Part shown: positions 34,803-44,400 of the stretch, in pieces | How the letters are laid out: every line of letters starts with the position of its first letter | Position numbering within the stretch: the first letter of the stretch is position 1 | DNA from: Clostridia bacterium | Lineage (GTDB): Bacteria > Bacillota > TC1 > UBA5767 | Direction: 5' to 3' | DNA length: 64,000 bases | Assembly: GCA_016887505.1 (NCBI GenBank) | Contig: CP069393.1 | Coordinates: 496,001 to 560,000, forward strand | Position numbers and translations under genes: made by a program | The notes under the pieces: model-generated | Seen by the model: only the letters and a program-made list of their open reading frames with translations | What the model was told of the DNA's origin: nothing | Databases searched by the model: none

Positions 34803-35435
34803 TTAATAGGTATAAACATAGATGGTTATATAGTGTAAAATACTTCCCAGAAGTATGAATAAATGAAATATCTCATGAAAACCAAACCCAGCGATTTGGA
34901 TTCGCTTATTTTTGCGGGCATAGATTATGGCTCCAATAGAATAGGAGATTCCACCTGCTAATAAGAATACTACGGCTGCAAGTTGAAGTTTCTGGTATAG
35001 AGGACGGACGAGAATGACGGCTGACCAACCAAGGACTAAATAGATTCCAGTGTATAACCAACGTGGAACTGAGAAATAGGTCAATTTAAGGATGATACCT
35101 GCCAATGCACTAACCCAAATGAAGGCAAGTAGAATGTAACCCATCGTACTTCTTATACCGACTAAACAAAGAGGAGTATAGCTAGCTGCTATAAGTACAT
35201 AAATCATACTATGGTCTAAGATGCGAAGCTTCTCTAGGTTTTCCTTTTTACCTGTATAGGCATGATATAAACTAGACGCACCATAAAGGAGCAACAAACC
35301 TAAGCTATATACTATGGCAGAAGTTACGGAAAAAGGAATAGTACTTTTAGATGCCTTTATTAAAAGCAGAATTGCACCTAGAAGAGATAAAAATACTCCG
35401 GCTAGATGGGTTAGGCTGTTGATTGGTTCTCTCAA
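34803..35435 (-). CDS. Hemolysin III family (PAQR-like) membrane protein
   Basis: A 210-residue protein with seven transmembrane helices of the hemolysin III/YqfA/PAQR superfamily. The putative metal-binding residues are visible in SLTHLAGVF, LYGASSLYHAY, LDHSMIYVLIAASYTP and HEIFHLFILLGSILHY. The usual cellular role is poorly known; hemolytic activity is not typical of most members, and some relate to membrane-lipid homeostasis. It is on the minus strand, opposite most genes here. Confidence 0.9.
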   Translation of the reverse strand: MREPINSLTHLAGVFLSLLGAILLLIKASKSTIPFSVTSAIVYSLGLLLLYGASSLYHAYTGKKENLEKLRILDHSMIYVLIAASYTPLCLVGIRSTMGYILLAFIWVSALAGIILKLTYFSVPRWLYTGIYLVLGWSAVILVRPLYQKLQLAAVVFLLAGGISYSIGAIIYARKNKRIQIAGFGFHEIFHLFILLGSILHYITIYVYTY

Positions 35436-35585
35436 TTTATTATACTCCCTTCGTATAACTAGTAATTAAAACTAGATGTAATCATATGAATATAATGGTA
35501 TAAAGAAACCAATAAGTCAATAGATAGAATAAAATTCCATGTTATTGAAAATTTATAGTATAATGATGTTTGAAAGAGAGGTAGT

Positions 35586-36086
35586 ATGGAGAAACAAGAA
35601 AAGAAAGAAAGAATGCTCACCGTAGAAATAAACGAATTGCCAGATATTGATTTATATATGGATCAGGTAACAGGATTATTGAATGACAAGTTGGGACATC
35701 TAGCTGGTGAGGATAAGGATTCTGTACTTACTAAGACTATGATTAACAATTATGTGAAATCAGGGGTAGTCGAAAAACCACATAAAAAACGGTATGGTAA
35801 GAATCAGATGATGCAGATGATACTTCTCTATAGCTTGAAAAATGTTATGTCGCTGTATCAGATTAAGGATTTCATGGAATTACTGAAGCAGGAAACTGGG
35901 CAAGAGGATTTTGAACAGGTTTATGCTTTGTTTTGCAAAGTGCAAAAGGAAGTTTCTGATACTTGGCAGCAGGAATGGGACAATTCTGATGAGGCATCAT
36001 TGGACCAGATTCTAAATTGGGCAGTGAGAGCAGATTTGTATAAAAGGATGACGATTCAAGCTTTGAATAAAAGACAAAAAAAATAG
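35586..36086 (+). CDS. DUF1836 domain protein
   Basis: A 166-residue soluble protein with a DUF1836 domain, of unknown function, common in Clostridia and Bacilli. The domain starts near ELPDIDLYMDQVTGLL and has a helix-turn-helix-like stretch, KTMINNYVKSGVVEKPHKKRYGKNQ, reminiscent of MerR-type DNA-binding regions, so a regulatory role is possible. The end is acidic and helical. It converges on rpsT with a shared terminator. Confidence 0.8.
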   Translation: MEKQEKKERMLTVEINELPDIDLYMDQVTGLLNDKLGHLAGEDKDSVLTKTMINNYVKSGVVEKPHKKRYGKNQMMQMILLYSLKNVMSLYQIKDFMELLKQETGQEDFEQVYALFCKVQKEVSDTWQQEWDNSDEASLDQILNWAVRADLYKRMTIQALNKRQKK

Positions 36087-36108
36087 CACCAATAGGTGCT
36101 ATTTTTGT
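36080..36108. terminator. Bidirectional terminator between DUF1836 gene and rpsT
   Basis: AAAATAGCACC, loop AATA, GGTGCTATTTTT, with A's on one side and T's on the other. It can end transcription from both directions. Confidence 0.88.
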
Positions 36109-36109
36109 T

Positions 36110-36364
36110 CTAAGCATTTAATGCTTTTTCTAGTCTTGATTTTTTGCGGTCAGCAGTTCTTTTATGAATCAATTTGTTTTTGGCTGCTTTATCGATAGAG
36201 CTGATAGCGCTCACCAATAGCTCCTGTTTGTTGTCTGCATCATTAGCTACTGCATCGCGATATGCCTGAATACGGTTACGCATATTAGCTTTCGCAGATG
36301 CATTTTTCAGTTGTTTTTCGTTTGCAAGAGAAGCTCTCTTCTTCGCTGATTTAATGTTCGGCAC
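36110..36364 (-). CDS. rpsT: 30S ribosomal protein S20
   Basis: An 84-residue small-subunit protein that binds 16S rRNA. The start is GTG at 36364, which gives the family N-terminus MPNIKSAKKRASLANEKQ; the minus-strand GGAGG lies eight bases ahead. A longer reading from an upstream ATG would add three residues and place the start next to the ribosome binding site, so it is rejected. The C-terminus KRTADRKKSRLEKALNA is typical. In Firmicutes rpsT often lies near holA and lepA; here insertions and accessory genes lie between. Confidence 0.97.
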   Translation of the reverse strand: MPNIKSAKKRASLANEKQLKNASAKANMRNRIQAYRDAVANDADNKQELLVSAISSIDKAAKNKLIHKRTADRKKSRLEKALNA

Positions 36365-36405
36365 GCCTCTCACCTCCTATTTACATTTATTGTTCAACAA
36401 AAGGT

Positions 36406-36434
36406 ATTTTATCACTATGTGTAGTATAATGCAA
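36406..36434 (-). promoter_or_regulatory. Probable rpsT promoter
   Basis: On the minus strand TTGCAT (36434-36429), 17 bases and TAAAAT (36411-36406), about 40 bases ahead of the rpsT start. Confidence 0.5.
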
Positions 36435-36858
36435 GAAGAACAAATGAATCTTTTTACTTCAATCTAGATAAATGGTAGCATCAAGCAAAATTTATCCCCC
36501 GTGCGGAACGAATAATGAGAATTTCATAAGACGCAATCTATTGAGAGCTTCTATCATTGGCTCCTAAGATATGTGGTGGAGTTGTTATAATTTAGATATT
36601 GGACATCAGGGTTTTAATTAGATAAAGAAGCACCACATTCCCCCAATAACCAAGTCGCAATGGTGCTTGGGAATAGAAGGAATAGATGAGTGGCTTCTTT
36701 TCTTATGTAGTGCGAATTAACTATCTATTGTGGAGAATTTTTTGATATAATTTTGATTAACCGCGTTTATACTTAATGATAGAACGTGGATAAAAGGTAT
36801 TTCTTGTAGAAGAGATACCGTATGGATATAATGATTAGGAGAAAGTGGGGGGGATCAT
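36435..36858. other. Non-coding stretch upstream of murJ
   Basis: No convincing gene is seen in these 424 bases. There is a stem from AAGCACCA (about 36627) to TGGTGCTT (about 36659), without a T tail, and a second hairpin (GGTATTTCTT with AAGAGATACC) about 40 bases ahead of murJ in its likely leader. Promoter-like AT-rich sequence lies at about 36735-36780, with no strong consensus. Confidence 0.5.
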
Positions 36859-38421
36859 TTGACGAAAGAAAAACAAGTTGCTAAAACCGCTGGATTCCTA
36901 ATGATTATCATGGTTTTGTCAAGGATTCTAGGGTATTTACGGGACATTATTATCTACTCATATTTTGGCCAAAACCGTATAACAGATGCTTATAATGCGG
37001 CCTTTTCCATTCCGGATTTTTTATATATGCTTCTGGTTGGTGGGGCTCTTTCTTCTGCCTTTATTCCTGTGTTTTCAGGCTATATCGCAAGAAAAGAAGA
37101 GGAGGAAGCCTGGGAAGTTGCCAGCATTTTATTTAACTTTATTCTTTTGCTACTAATGATTGGTGTTGGTATTGGATATTTGTTAGCACCTCAATTGGTT
37201 GCATTAATAGTTCCAGGATTTGAACCAGAGTATATGGAACTAACAATACGAATGACCAGAATTATGTTTTTGCAAGTAATATTTATGTCCATGGCTGGCA
37301 TGGCACAAGGAATACTGCATTCATTCAAGCATTTCAAGATGCCGGCACTCGGTAGCTTGTTATACAATGTGGCAATTATTTTGGTTGGTGCCTTACTGGT
37401 GCGTAAGCTGGGTATAATAGGTTTTAGTATAGGCGTAGTTGCTGGCTCTTTAGTCAATTTATTGGTTCAAATACCTGTTCTTAAAAAGAAAGGTGTACGT
37501 TATATACGAAGCTTGAACTTGAGCCATCCCGGGGTCAAGAAAATTTTAGCCTTGATTGTTCCCATTTTGTTAGGACAATCAGTGATCTATTTAAATCTTT
37601 TCGTGACGCAGAATCTAGCAAGTGGTTTAGATGGTGGTATGATTGCAGCCTTAAAATTGGCTGAGCGTCTTATGAAATTGCCAATTGCTGTGGTAGGAAT
37701 ATCCATGGCCGTTGCCTTATTTCCCAATTTAACGGAATATGTAGCTATCGGGAATATGAAAAGATACCACAGTAGCCTAACTAAAACGCTGAACAACGTG
37801 ATATTTCTCGCCTTGCCTTCTGCTGTAGGTTTGGCTATTATGGGTAAGCCACTAATTCGCATGATGTATCAACAAGGTGCTTTTGATGCCGCTGCAACAA
37901 AGGCCACGACGATCGCGTTGGTTTTTTATTCAGCAGGGATTTTGGCTTATAGTGCTATTCACGTATTGTCTAGAGCCTTCTATGCTTTAGAAGACACCAA
38001 AACGCCTGTGATTATTTCTTCCTTCTCTATGCTGGTAAATCTAGGGTTTAGTTTATTATTAATTGGACCCATGGGACACGGAGGTCTAGCGCTTGCTTAT
38101 TCGATGACTGGGACTTTGCATATGTGCGTAATGTTGCTTTTCTTGCGACGCAAATCGGGGCCGCTAGGTGGTCGAGTGATGCTAAAAACTCTAAAGAACA
38201 CAGCTATCGCAAGTGCTGGGATGGCCCTTGTAATTTGGACTAGCAATAGCATCTTGGAAACATGGTTAGATATAAGTAATAAATCATCTCAGGCACTCGT
38301 TGCCGTTGTTGGAGTAACAGCAGGTTTTATGGTATTTATGCTGCTAGCACGATTGCTCAAGATGGAAGAAGAAATCCAAGTAAGACAAATAGTGACCAAT
38401 CGATTTAAAAGGAATAAATAG
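36859..38421 (+). CDS. murJ: Lipid II flippase MurJ
   Basis: MurJ moves lipid II across the membrane for peptidoglycan synthesis. The 520-residue MOP-superfamily protein has about 14 transmembrane helices, the N-terminal SRILGYLRDIIIYSYFGQNRITDAYNAAF segment of the family, and LPSAVGLAIMGKPLIRMMYQQGAFDA. It starts with TTG at 36859 after GGGGGGGAT. It lies 16 bases ahead of lepA. Confidence 0.94.
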   Translation: MTKEKQVAKTAGFLMIIMVLSRILGYLRDIIIYSYFGQNRITDAYNAAFSIPDFLYMLLVGGALSSAFIPVFSGYIARKEEEEAWEVASILFNFILLLLMIGVGIGYLLAPQLVALIVPGFEPEYMELTIRMTRIMFLQVIFMSMAGMAQGILHSFKHFKMPALGSLLYNVAIILVGALLVRKLGIIGFSIGVVAGSLVNLLVQIPVLKKKGVRYIRSLNLSHPGVKKILALIVPILLGQSVIYLNLFVTQNLASGLDGGMIAALKLAERLMKLPIAVVGISMAVALFPNLTEYVAIGNMKRYHSSLTKTLNNVIFLALPSAVGLAIMGKPLIRMMYQQGAFDAAATKATTIALVFYSAGILAYSAIHVLSRAFYALEDTKTPVIISSFSMLVNLGFSLLLIGPMGHGGLALAYSMTGTLHMCVMLLFLRRKSGPLGGRVMLKTLKNTAIASAGMALVIWTSNSILETWLDISNKSSQALVAVVGVTAGFMVFMLLARLLKMEEEIQVRQIVTNRFKRNK

Positions 38422-38437
38422 TTAAGAGAGGATTACC

Positions 38438-40240
38438 ATGCAAAAAAACATTAGAAATTTCTGCATTATAGCCCATATTGACCACGGTAAATCTACGATT
38501 GCTGACCGACTTTTAGAATATGCAGGAACCGTTGAATCAAGAGATATGACATCTCAGTTGTTGGATTCCATGGATTTGGAACGGGAACGGGGAATCACTA
38601 TAAAATTGCAGGCTGTAAAAATGCTTTACAACCGAGATTCTGGGGAAACGTTTGAACTGAATCTGATTGACACCCCGGGACATGTGGACTTTACGTATGA
38701 GGTCAGCCGTAGTTTAGCGGCGTGTGAAGGTGCCTTGCTGGTGGTAGATGCTGCTCAAGGTATCGAGGCTCAAACCTTAGCGAATGTCTATCTGGCGCTT
38801 GAACATGACCTAGAGATCATTCCGGTCATCAACAAGATTGACTTGCCTTCTGCTGAGCCGGAGAGGGTCAAAAAAGAGATAGAAGAAGTAATCGGATTGG
38901 ATTGCAGCAATGCAATCATGGCTTCAGCCAAAACAGGCCAAGGTACCAAGGAAATACTCGATGCCATCTGTGATTTCGTACCAGCACCTAAAGGAGATGC
39001 GAATGCTCCATTGAAGGGCTTGATATTTGACTCATATTTTGATGCCTATCGTGGTGCAATACCATTCATAAGAGTATTTGAAGGTTCCGTCAAAAAAGGT
39101 GATCGGATCACCATGATGAAAAACAAGGGTGTTTTTGATGTGACTGAGGTGGGCATTTTTGCCCCAGCCATGAAGCCGATAGGTAAGCTTTCTGCAGGGG
39201 AAGTAGGATATATCTGTGCTTCTATTAAGGATGTAAAACATACCAAGGTAGGCGACACCGTTACCTTGTTAGATAATCCAGCTCAGGAAGCTTTGTCAGG
39301 GTACCGTGAAGCAACTTCTATGGTGTTCTGTGGATTGTATCCAGTGGAAAACAACCAGTACGAGAATTTGAAAGAGTCTCTTGAAAAGCTTCAATTAAAT
39401 GATGCTTCTTTGGTTTTTGAAGCCGAGACTTCACAAGCTTTGGGATTTGGTTTTCGTTGTGGATTTTTAGGACTTCTTCATATGGAGATTATCCAAGAAA
39501 GACTTGAACGAGAATATGGAATCAACCTAATTGTTACAGCCCCTAGTGTAGGATATTTGATTACACTTACCGATGGCACCGTGACTGAAATTGATAACCC
39601 TTCTCTGATGCCGGATGTTACAAAGCTCGAAAAAATTGAAGAACCAATGATTAAGGCTAGTATCATGGTACCGAGTGAGTATGTAGGAGCAGTGATGGAA
39701 TTATGCCAGGATAAACGCGGCAATTTTCTCAACATGGACTACATCACCACTGAAAGGGTAAACATACATTATTCCATACCACTCGCAGAAATTGTATATG
39801 ACTTTTTTGATCAATTAAAGTCCAGAACCAAAGGATATGCTTCTTTGGACTATGAACTGGCTGGCTATCAAGAATCGAAATTGATTAAGTTGGATGTGTT
39901 GTTGGCAGGTGAAGTAGTGGATGCTTTGTCTTGCATTGTACATAAAGAACATGCCTACCAACGAGGCCGCGTATTGGTTCGAAAACTTAGAAAAATCATA
40001 CCTAGGCAGATGTTTGAAGTAGCCATACAAGCTGCCATTGGCAATAAGATTATTGCTCGTGAGAGTGTTAAAGCAATGCGCAAAGATGTTTTGGCAAAAT
40101 GCTATGGTGGCGATATTTCTAGAAAACGGAAATTGTTGGAAAAACAGAAAAAGGGTAAAAAAAGGATGAAGCAAGTAGGACGAATAGATGTGCCCCAAGA
40201 AGCATTCATGTCCGTTTTATCCATTGGAGACGAGGATTAG
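38438..40240 (+). CDS. lepA: Elongation factor 4 (LepA)
   Basis: A ribosome-bound GTPase involved in back-translocation and in 30S assembly. The 600-residue protein has the G domain ([38 protein letters not shown]), EF-G-like domains II, III and V, and the family-specific C-terminal domain ([20 protein letters not shown]). It is three bases ahead of hemW, the conserved lepA-hemW pair. Confidence 0.98.
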   Translation: MQKNIRNFCIIAHIDHGKSTIADRLLEYAGTVESRDMTSQLLDSMDLERERGITIKLQAVKMLYNRDSGETFELNLIDTPGHVDFTYEVSRSLAACEGALLVVDAAQGIEAQTLANVYLALEHDLEIIPVINKIDLPSAEPERVKKEIEEVIGLDCSNAIMASAKTGQGTKEILDAICDFVPAPKGDANAPLKGLIFDSYFDAYRGAIPFIRVFEGSVKKGDRITMMKNKGVFDVTEVGIFAPAMKPIGKLSAGEVGYICASIKDVKHTKVGDTVTLLDNPAQEALSGYREATSMVFCGLYPVENNQYENLKESLEKLQLNDASLVFEAETSQALGFGFRCGFLGLLHMEIIQERLEREYGINLIVTAPSVGYLITLTDGTVTEIDNPSLMPDVTKLEKIEEPMIKASIMVPSEYVGAVMELCQDKRGNFLNMDYITTERVNIHYSIPLAEIVYDFFDQLKSRTKGYASLDYELAGYQESKLIKLDVLLAGEVVDALSCIVHKEHAYQRGRVLVRKLRKIIPRQMFEVAIQAAIGNKIIARESVKAMRKDVLAKCYGGDISRKRKLLEKQKKGKKRMKQVGRIDVPQEAFMSVLSIGDED

Positions 40241-40243
40241 ATT

Positions 40244-41380
40244 TTGAAAGAGCAAGCAAGATCGTTATATGTACATATTCCGTTTTGCCAAAAAAAATGT
40301 CTCTACTGTGATTTTGTTTCATTCGCAGGATGCGAATTGCAAAATCAAGAAGCTTATTTAAGTGCACTCCTTAGAGAACTTGATGAACGGCACAAGTTTC
40401 TTGAAGAACCTCTCCAAACGCTCTATATCGGAGGAGGAACCCCGACTGCCCTATACAAAGGCGGTTTGGAATGGTTGGTTCAAGAACTGCAGGAACGTCT
40501 TACCTTGTGCGAAAATGCGGAAATAACCATTGAGGCCAATCCTGGAACGTTAAGTCTAGAACGCATGAATAATCTGAAATCACTGGGCGTAAACCGTATT
40601 TCATTGGGGGTCCAATCTCTAAACGATATAGAGCTTCAGGAGATGGGACGTATTCACAGCGCAAATGAGGCAATCAAGACTTTACACGCATTGCTTGAAT
40701 TGGATTTTTCTGTTTCGGCAGATTTGATGTGTAATACACCTAAACAGACGGCAAAAAGCTTTGAATCGTCGTTGCGTCAGTTGCTGGTCTTACCCATAAA
40801 CCATATGTCCATATATGATTTGAAAGTTGAAAAGAATACACCCTTCTATAGTATGAATGAGGAAGGAAGACTTTTGCTACCAAAAGAACCGGAAATGGAA
40901 AGTATCGATAATATTAAACGTCAATTAATTGAGGAAAGCCACCTAGAGCGCTATGAAATAAGCAATTATGCTCGAAGAGGTTATCATTCTAGACACAATA
41001 CGGTCTATTGGAAGAATCAGCCATATTTAGGAATTGGTGTAGCAGCTACTTCAAGATATGATGGTATTCGGTCCACCAATGGAACTTCATTGGCAGACTA
41101 TTTACAAGCAGATTTCAGACAATATCATTTCAACGTGACAAATGAAAAAATTAGTGAGAAAATGGAGCGCGAGGAAACAGTATTTTTAGCATTGCGCCTA
41201 ACTGCAGGACTAGATCTTTTGGAATTCAAAAATAGACATGGTGCTGCTTTCCAATTTTATTATAGTGAGCAAGCATCTCAAATTTTAGAAATGGGCTTAG
41301 GACTATATGAAGAAGGGCATTTTCGTTTAACAAATAAAGGACTGGATTATAGCAATCATGTTCTTTCGTTGTTCGTTTGA
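40244..41380 (+). CDS. hemW: HemW, radical SAM heme chaperone
   Basis: HemW resembles oxygen-independent coproporphyrinogen III oxidase but acts as a heme-binding chaperone in tested species. The 378-residue protein has the radical SAM motif C-x3-C-x2-C in HIPFCQKKCLYCDF and a HemN-type C-terminal domain (YLGIGVAATSRYDGIR). It lacks the N-terminal extension of HemN, supporting HemW. The start is TTG. It overlaps the open frame of the next gene by four bases, but the next start used here is further on. Confidence 0.9.
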   Translation: MKEQARSLYVHIPFCQKKCLYCDFVSFAGCELQNQEAYLSALLRELDERHKFLEEPLQTLYIGGGTPTALYKGGLEWLVQELQERLTLCENAEITIEANPGTLSLERMNNLKSLGVNRISLGVQSLNDIELQEMGRIHSANEAIKTLHALLELDFSVSADLMCNTPKQTAKSFESSLRQLLVLPINHMSIYDLKVEKNTPFYSMNEEGRLLLPKEPEMESIDNIKRQLIEESHLERYEISNYARRGYHSRHNTVYWKNQPYLGIGVAATSRYDGIRSTNGTSLADYLQADFRQYHFNVTNEKISEKMEREETVFLALRLTAGLDLLEFKNRHGAAFQFYYSEQASQILEMGLGLYEEGHFRLTNKGLDYSNHVLSLFV

Positions 41381-41403
41381 TGAAAGAGGATGGAGGAATA
41401 TAC

Positions 41404-44400
41404 ATGAAAAAGATTCACGGAGGAATCGACGTAGGTTCTACTACCGTCAAGATTGTTTTACTAGATGAAACAGGTAGAACACTATACAAAGAATATAGAA
41501 GGCATTTTGCCAATGTTCGTGAGACCGTAGTTACGCTACTGCACGATACATATAAAGATAACACAGAACTTCTAGAAGGAAATAAGTTGACCTTGATGAT
41601 GACTGGTTCGGGAGGACTGTCCATTGCAGAGAGATTGAATATTCCATTTGTTCAAGAAGTCATTGCTTGCTCAAAAGCAGTTGAAGAACTGATACCTAGA
41701 ACTGATGTAGCCATTGAATTGGGTGGTGAGGATGCCAAGATCACATATTTTGGAACCAACATGGAACAAAGGATGAATGGAACCTGTGCCGGAGGTACAG
41801 GAGCATTTATTGACCAAATGGCAATCCTTTTAAAGACAGATGTGAATGGATTAAATGAATTGTCTGCTGATGCCAAACAAATTTATCCCATTGCATCGAG
41901 ATGTGGTGTATTTGCGAAGACCGATATTCAACCCCTCTTAAATGAAGGGGCAGCAAAGGAAGATATAGCTCGTTCTATTTTTCAAGCTGTGGTCAACCAG
42001 ACCATCTCTGGGCTAGCGTGCGGAAGGCCAATCAAAGGCAATGTAGCATTTCTAGGTGGACCATTGTACTTTTTAAGTGAACTAAGGGCACGTTTTATTG
42101 AAACCTTAAAGTTGACAGAAGAACAAGTGGTCTTTCCACAGGATTCACAGTATTTTGTGGCCATTGGTACGGCCTTAACTTCAAGAAAGGAAGTTGAAGT
42201 AAACTTCAAAGACCTACTGCCTAAGCTTGAAGAACTGATGAATCAAGATTCTAATGAAAACCTAGTCTTAAGACCTTTGTTCAAAGACGAAGCAGAATAT
42301 GAAGAATTTGTAGCTAGACATGAAAAAACGAAGGTTATCAAAGTACGTCCAGAGGAAGCGGAAGGATATTGCTTTCTAGGAATCGATGCGGGTAGCACGA
42401 CTAGCAAGATTGCTTTGGTGGATGAATTAGGTCAGCTGCTTTATTCCAATTATGGAAACAATGAGGGTACTCCACTTCTTTATACGGTGCGTATCTTAAA
42501 GGATATGTTTTCAAAACTACCGGAAAATGTCAAAATTGCGAAGACGGCAGTAACTGGTTATGGTGAAGGACTCATCAAGGCGGCTTTGCATATGGATATT
42601 GGTGAGATTGAAACAGTTGCTCATCAAAAGGCTGCAAGCTTTTTTCTAAAAGGTGTGGACTTTATTTTAGATATTGGCGGCCAAGATATGAAGTGCATGA
42701 TGATCCGCGATGGTGTGATTGATTCCATTAAATTGAATGAAGCTTGTTCTTCAGGATGCGGTTCCTTTATTGAAACCTTTGCCAAGTCATTAAATATGGA
42801 TGTTAAGGAATTTGGTAAAGCAGGGATTACCAGTAAAAGGCCGGTAGATTTGGGTACACGTTGTACCGTTTTTATGAATTCCAAAATCAAGCAGGTTCAA
42901 AAAGAAGGCGCTTCTATGCAGGATATTTCTGCTGGAATTTCCTATTCAGTAATCAAGAATGCACTATATAAGGTAATCAAGGTGCGTAGCCCAGAAGATT
43001 TTGGAGATAAGATTGTAGTTCAAGGCGGAACCTTCTACAATGATTCAGTTCTAAGAGCATTTGAATTGATTACAGGCCGTGAAGCAGTACGCCCCGATAT
43101 ATCTGGCATCATGGGCGCTTTTGGTGCAGCCCTTATTGCTAAAGAACGTTGGATAGAGGGTGAAACGACCCAAATGCTATCTAAAGAAGACCTAGAACAA
43201 TTCACATATGAATCGAGTATGCGACGTTGTGGATTATGTGGTAATAACTGTCTATTAACAGTGAATAGTTTTAGCGATGGGTCAGAATATATCACGGGCA
43301 ACCGTTGTGAGCGCGGGGCGGGACAAGACAAGAGAAAAGATACATTACCCAACCTATATGAATACAAGTATAAAAGGCTATTTGCCTATCGATCTTTGTC
43401 TCCAGATGAGGCAAAAAAAGGTACTGTCGGTTTGCCAAGAGCACTAAACATGTATTCACATTATCCCTTTTGGCATACATTTTTCACAGAACTGGGATTC
43501 CGGGTGGTTCGGTCTAGAAGATCGTCAAAAGAAGTTTATGAAATGGGCATGGAAACCATTCCATCAGAATCACTTTGCTATCCGGCTAAATTGACCAATG
43601 GACATATTACAGATTTGGTACAAAAAGAGGTGGATTTCATTTTCTATCCATCCATACCATTCGACTTAAAAGAGGATATGCATGCAGATAACCGTTTCAG
43701 CTGTCCAATTGTTACTTCATACCCTGAACTTATTGACAACAATATGGACCTTTTGAGAGAAAAAAATGTTGATTTTATTCATCCATTCCTGCCAATCTTT
43801 CATCCGGAAAGAATGAAGAAACGATTGTTGGAAAGTTTGGGTGAACGATTTGCTTTAAGTGCTGAAGAAATAGATAAAGCTACGGATTTAGCCTATGCTG
43901 AATTAGAAAACTATAACCAAGATGTACGCCTTGAAGGAGACCGGGCTGTTGAGTTGATTGAGAAAAACCAATTGCCAGCGATTGTGTTGGCAGGACGTCC
44001 TTATCATATTGACCCTGAAGTAAACCATGGTATTCCTGAGATGATTAATACATTGGGTGTTGCTGTTCTAAGTGAAGATAGCGTTGCTCATAGAAGCAGG
44101 GTGGAACGGCCTTTGCGAATCGTTGATCAATGGATGTACCACACTAGGTTATACAACGCTGCTAGTTTCACACTAGATCATAAAAGTATAGAATTGGTGC
44201 AGTTAAACTCATTTGGTTGTGGACTGGATGCAGTTACTACGGATCAAGTACAAGAAATTTTAGAAGAATTTGGGAAAATATATACGGTTGTGAAGATTGA
44301 TGAAATCAATAACTTGGGTGCAGCAAGGATCCGGATTCGTTCACTCATCGCAGCTATGAAGGAAAGGAAAAAGATTGATTTTGTCCCTCACCGGGTTAAA

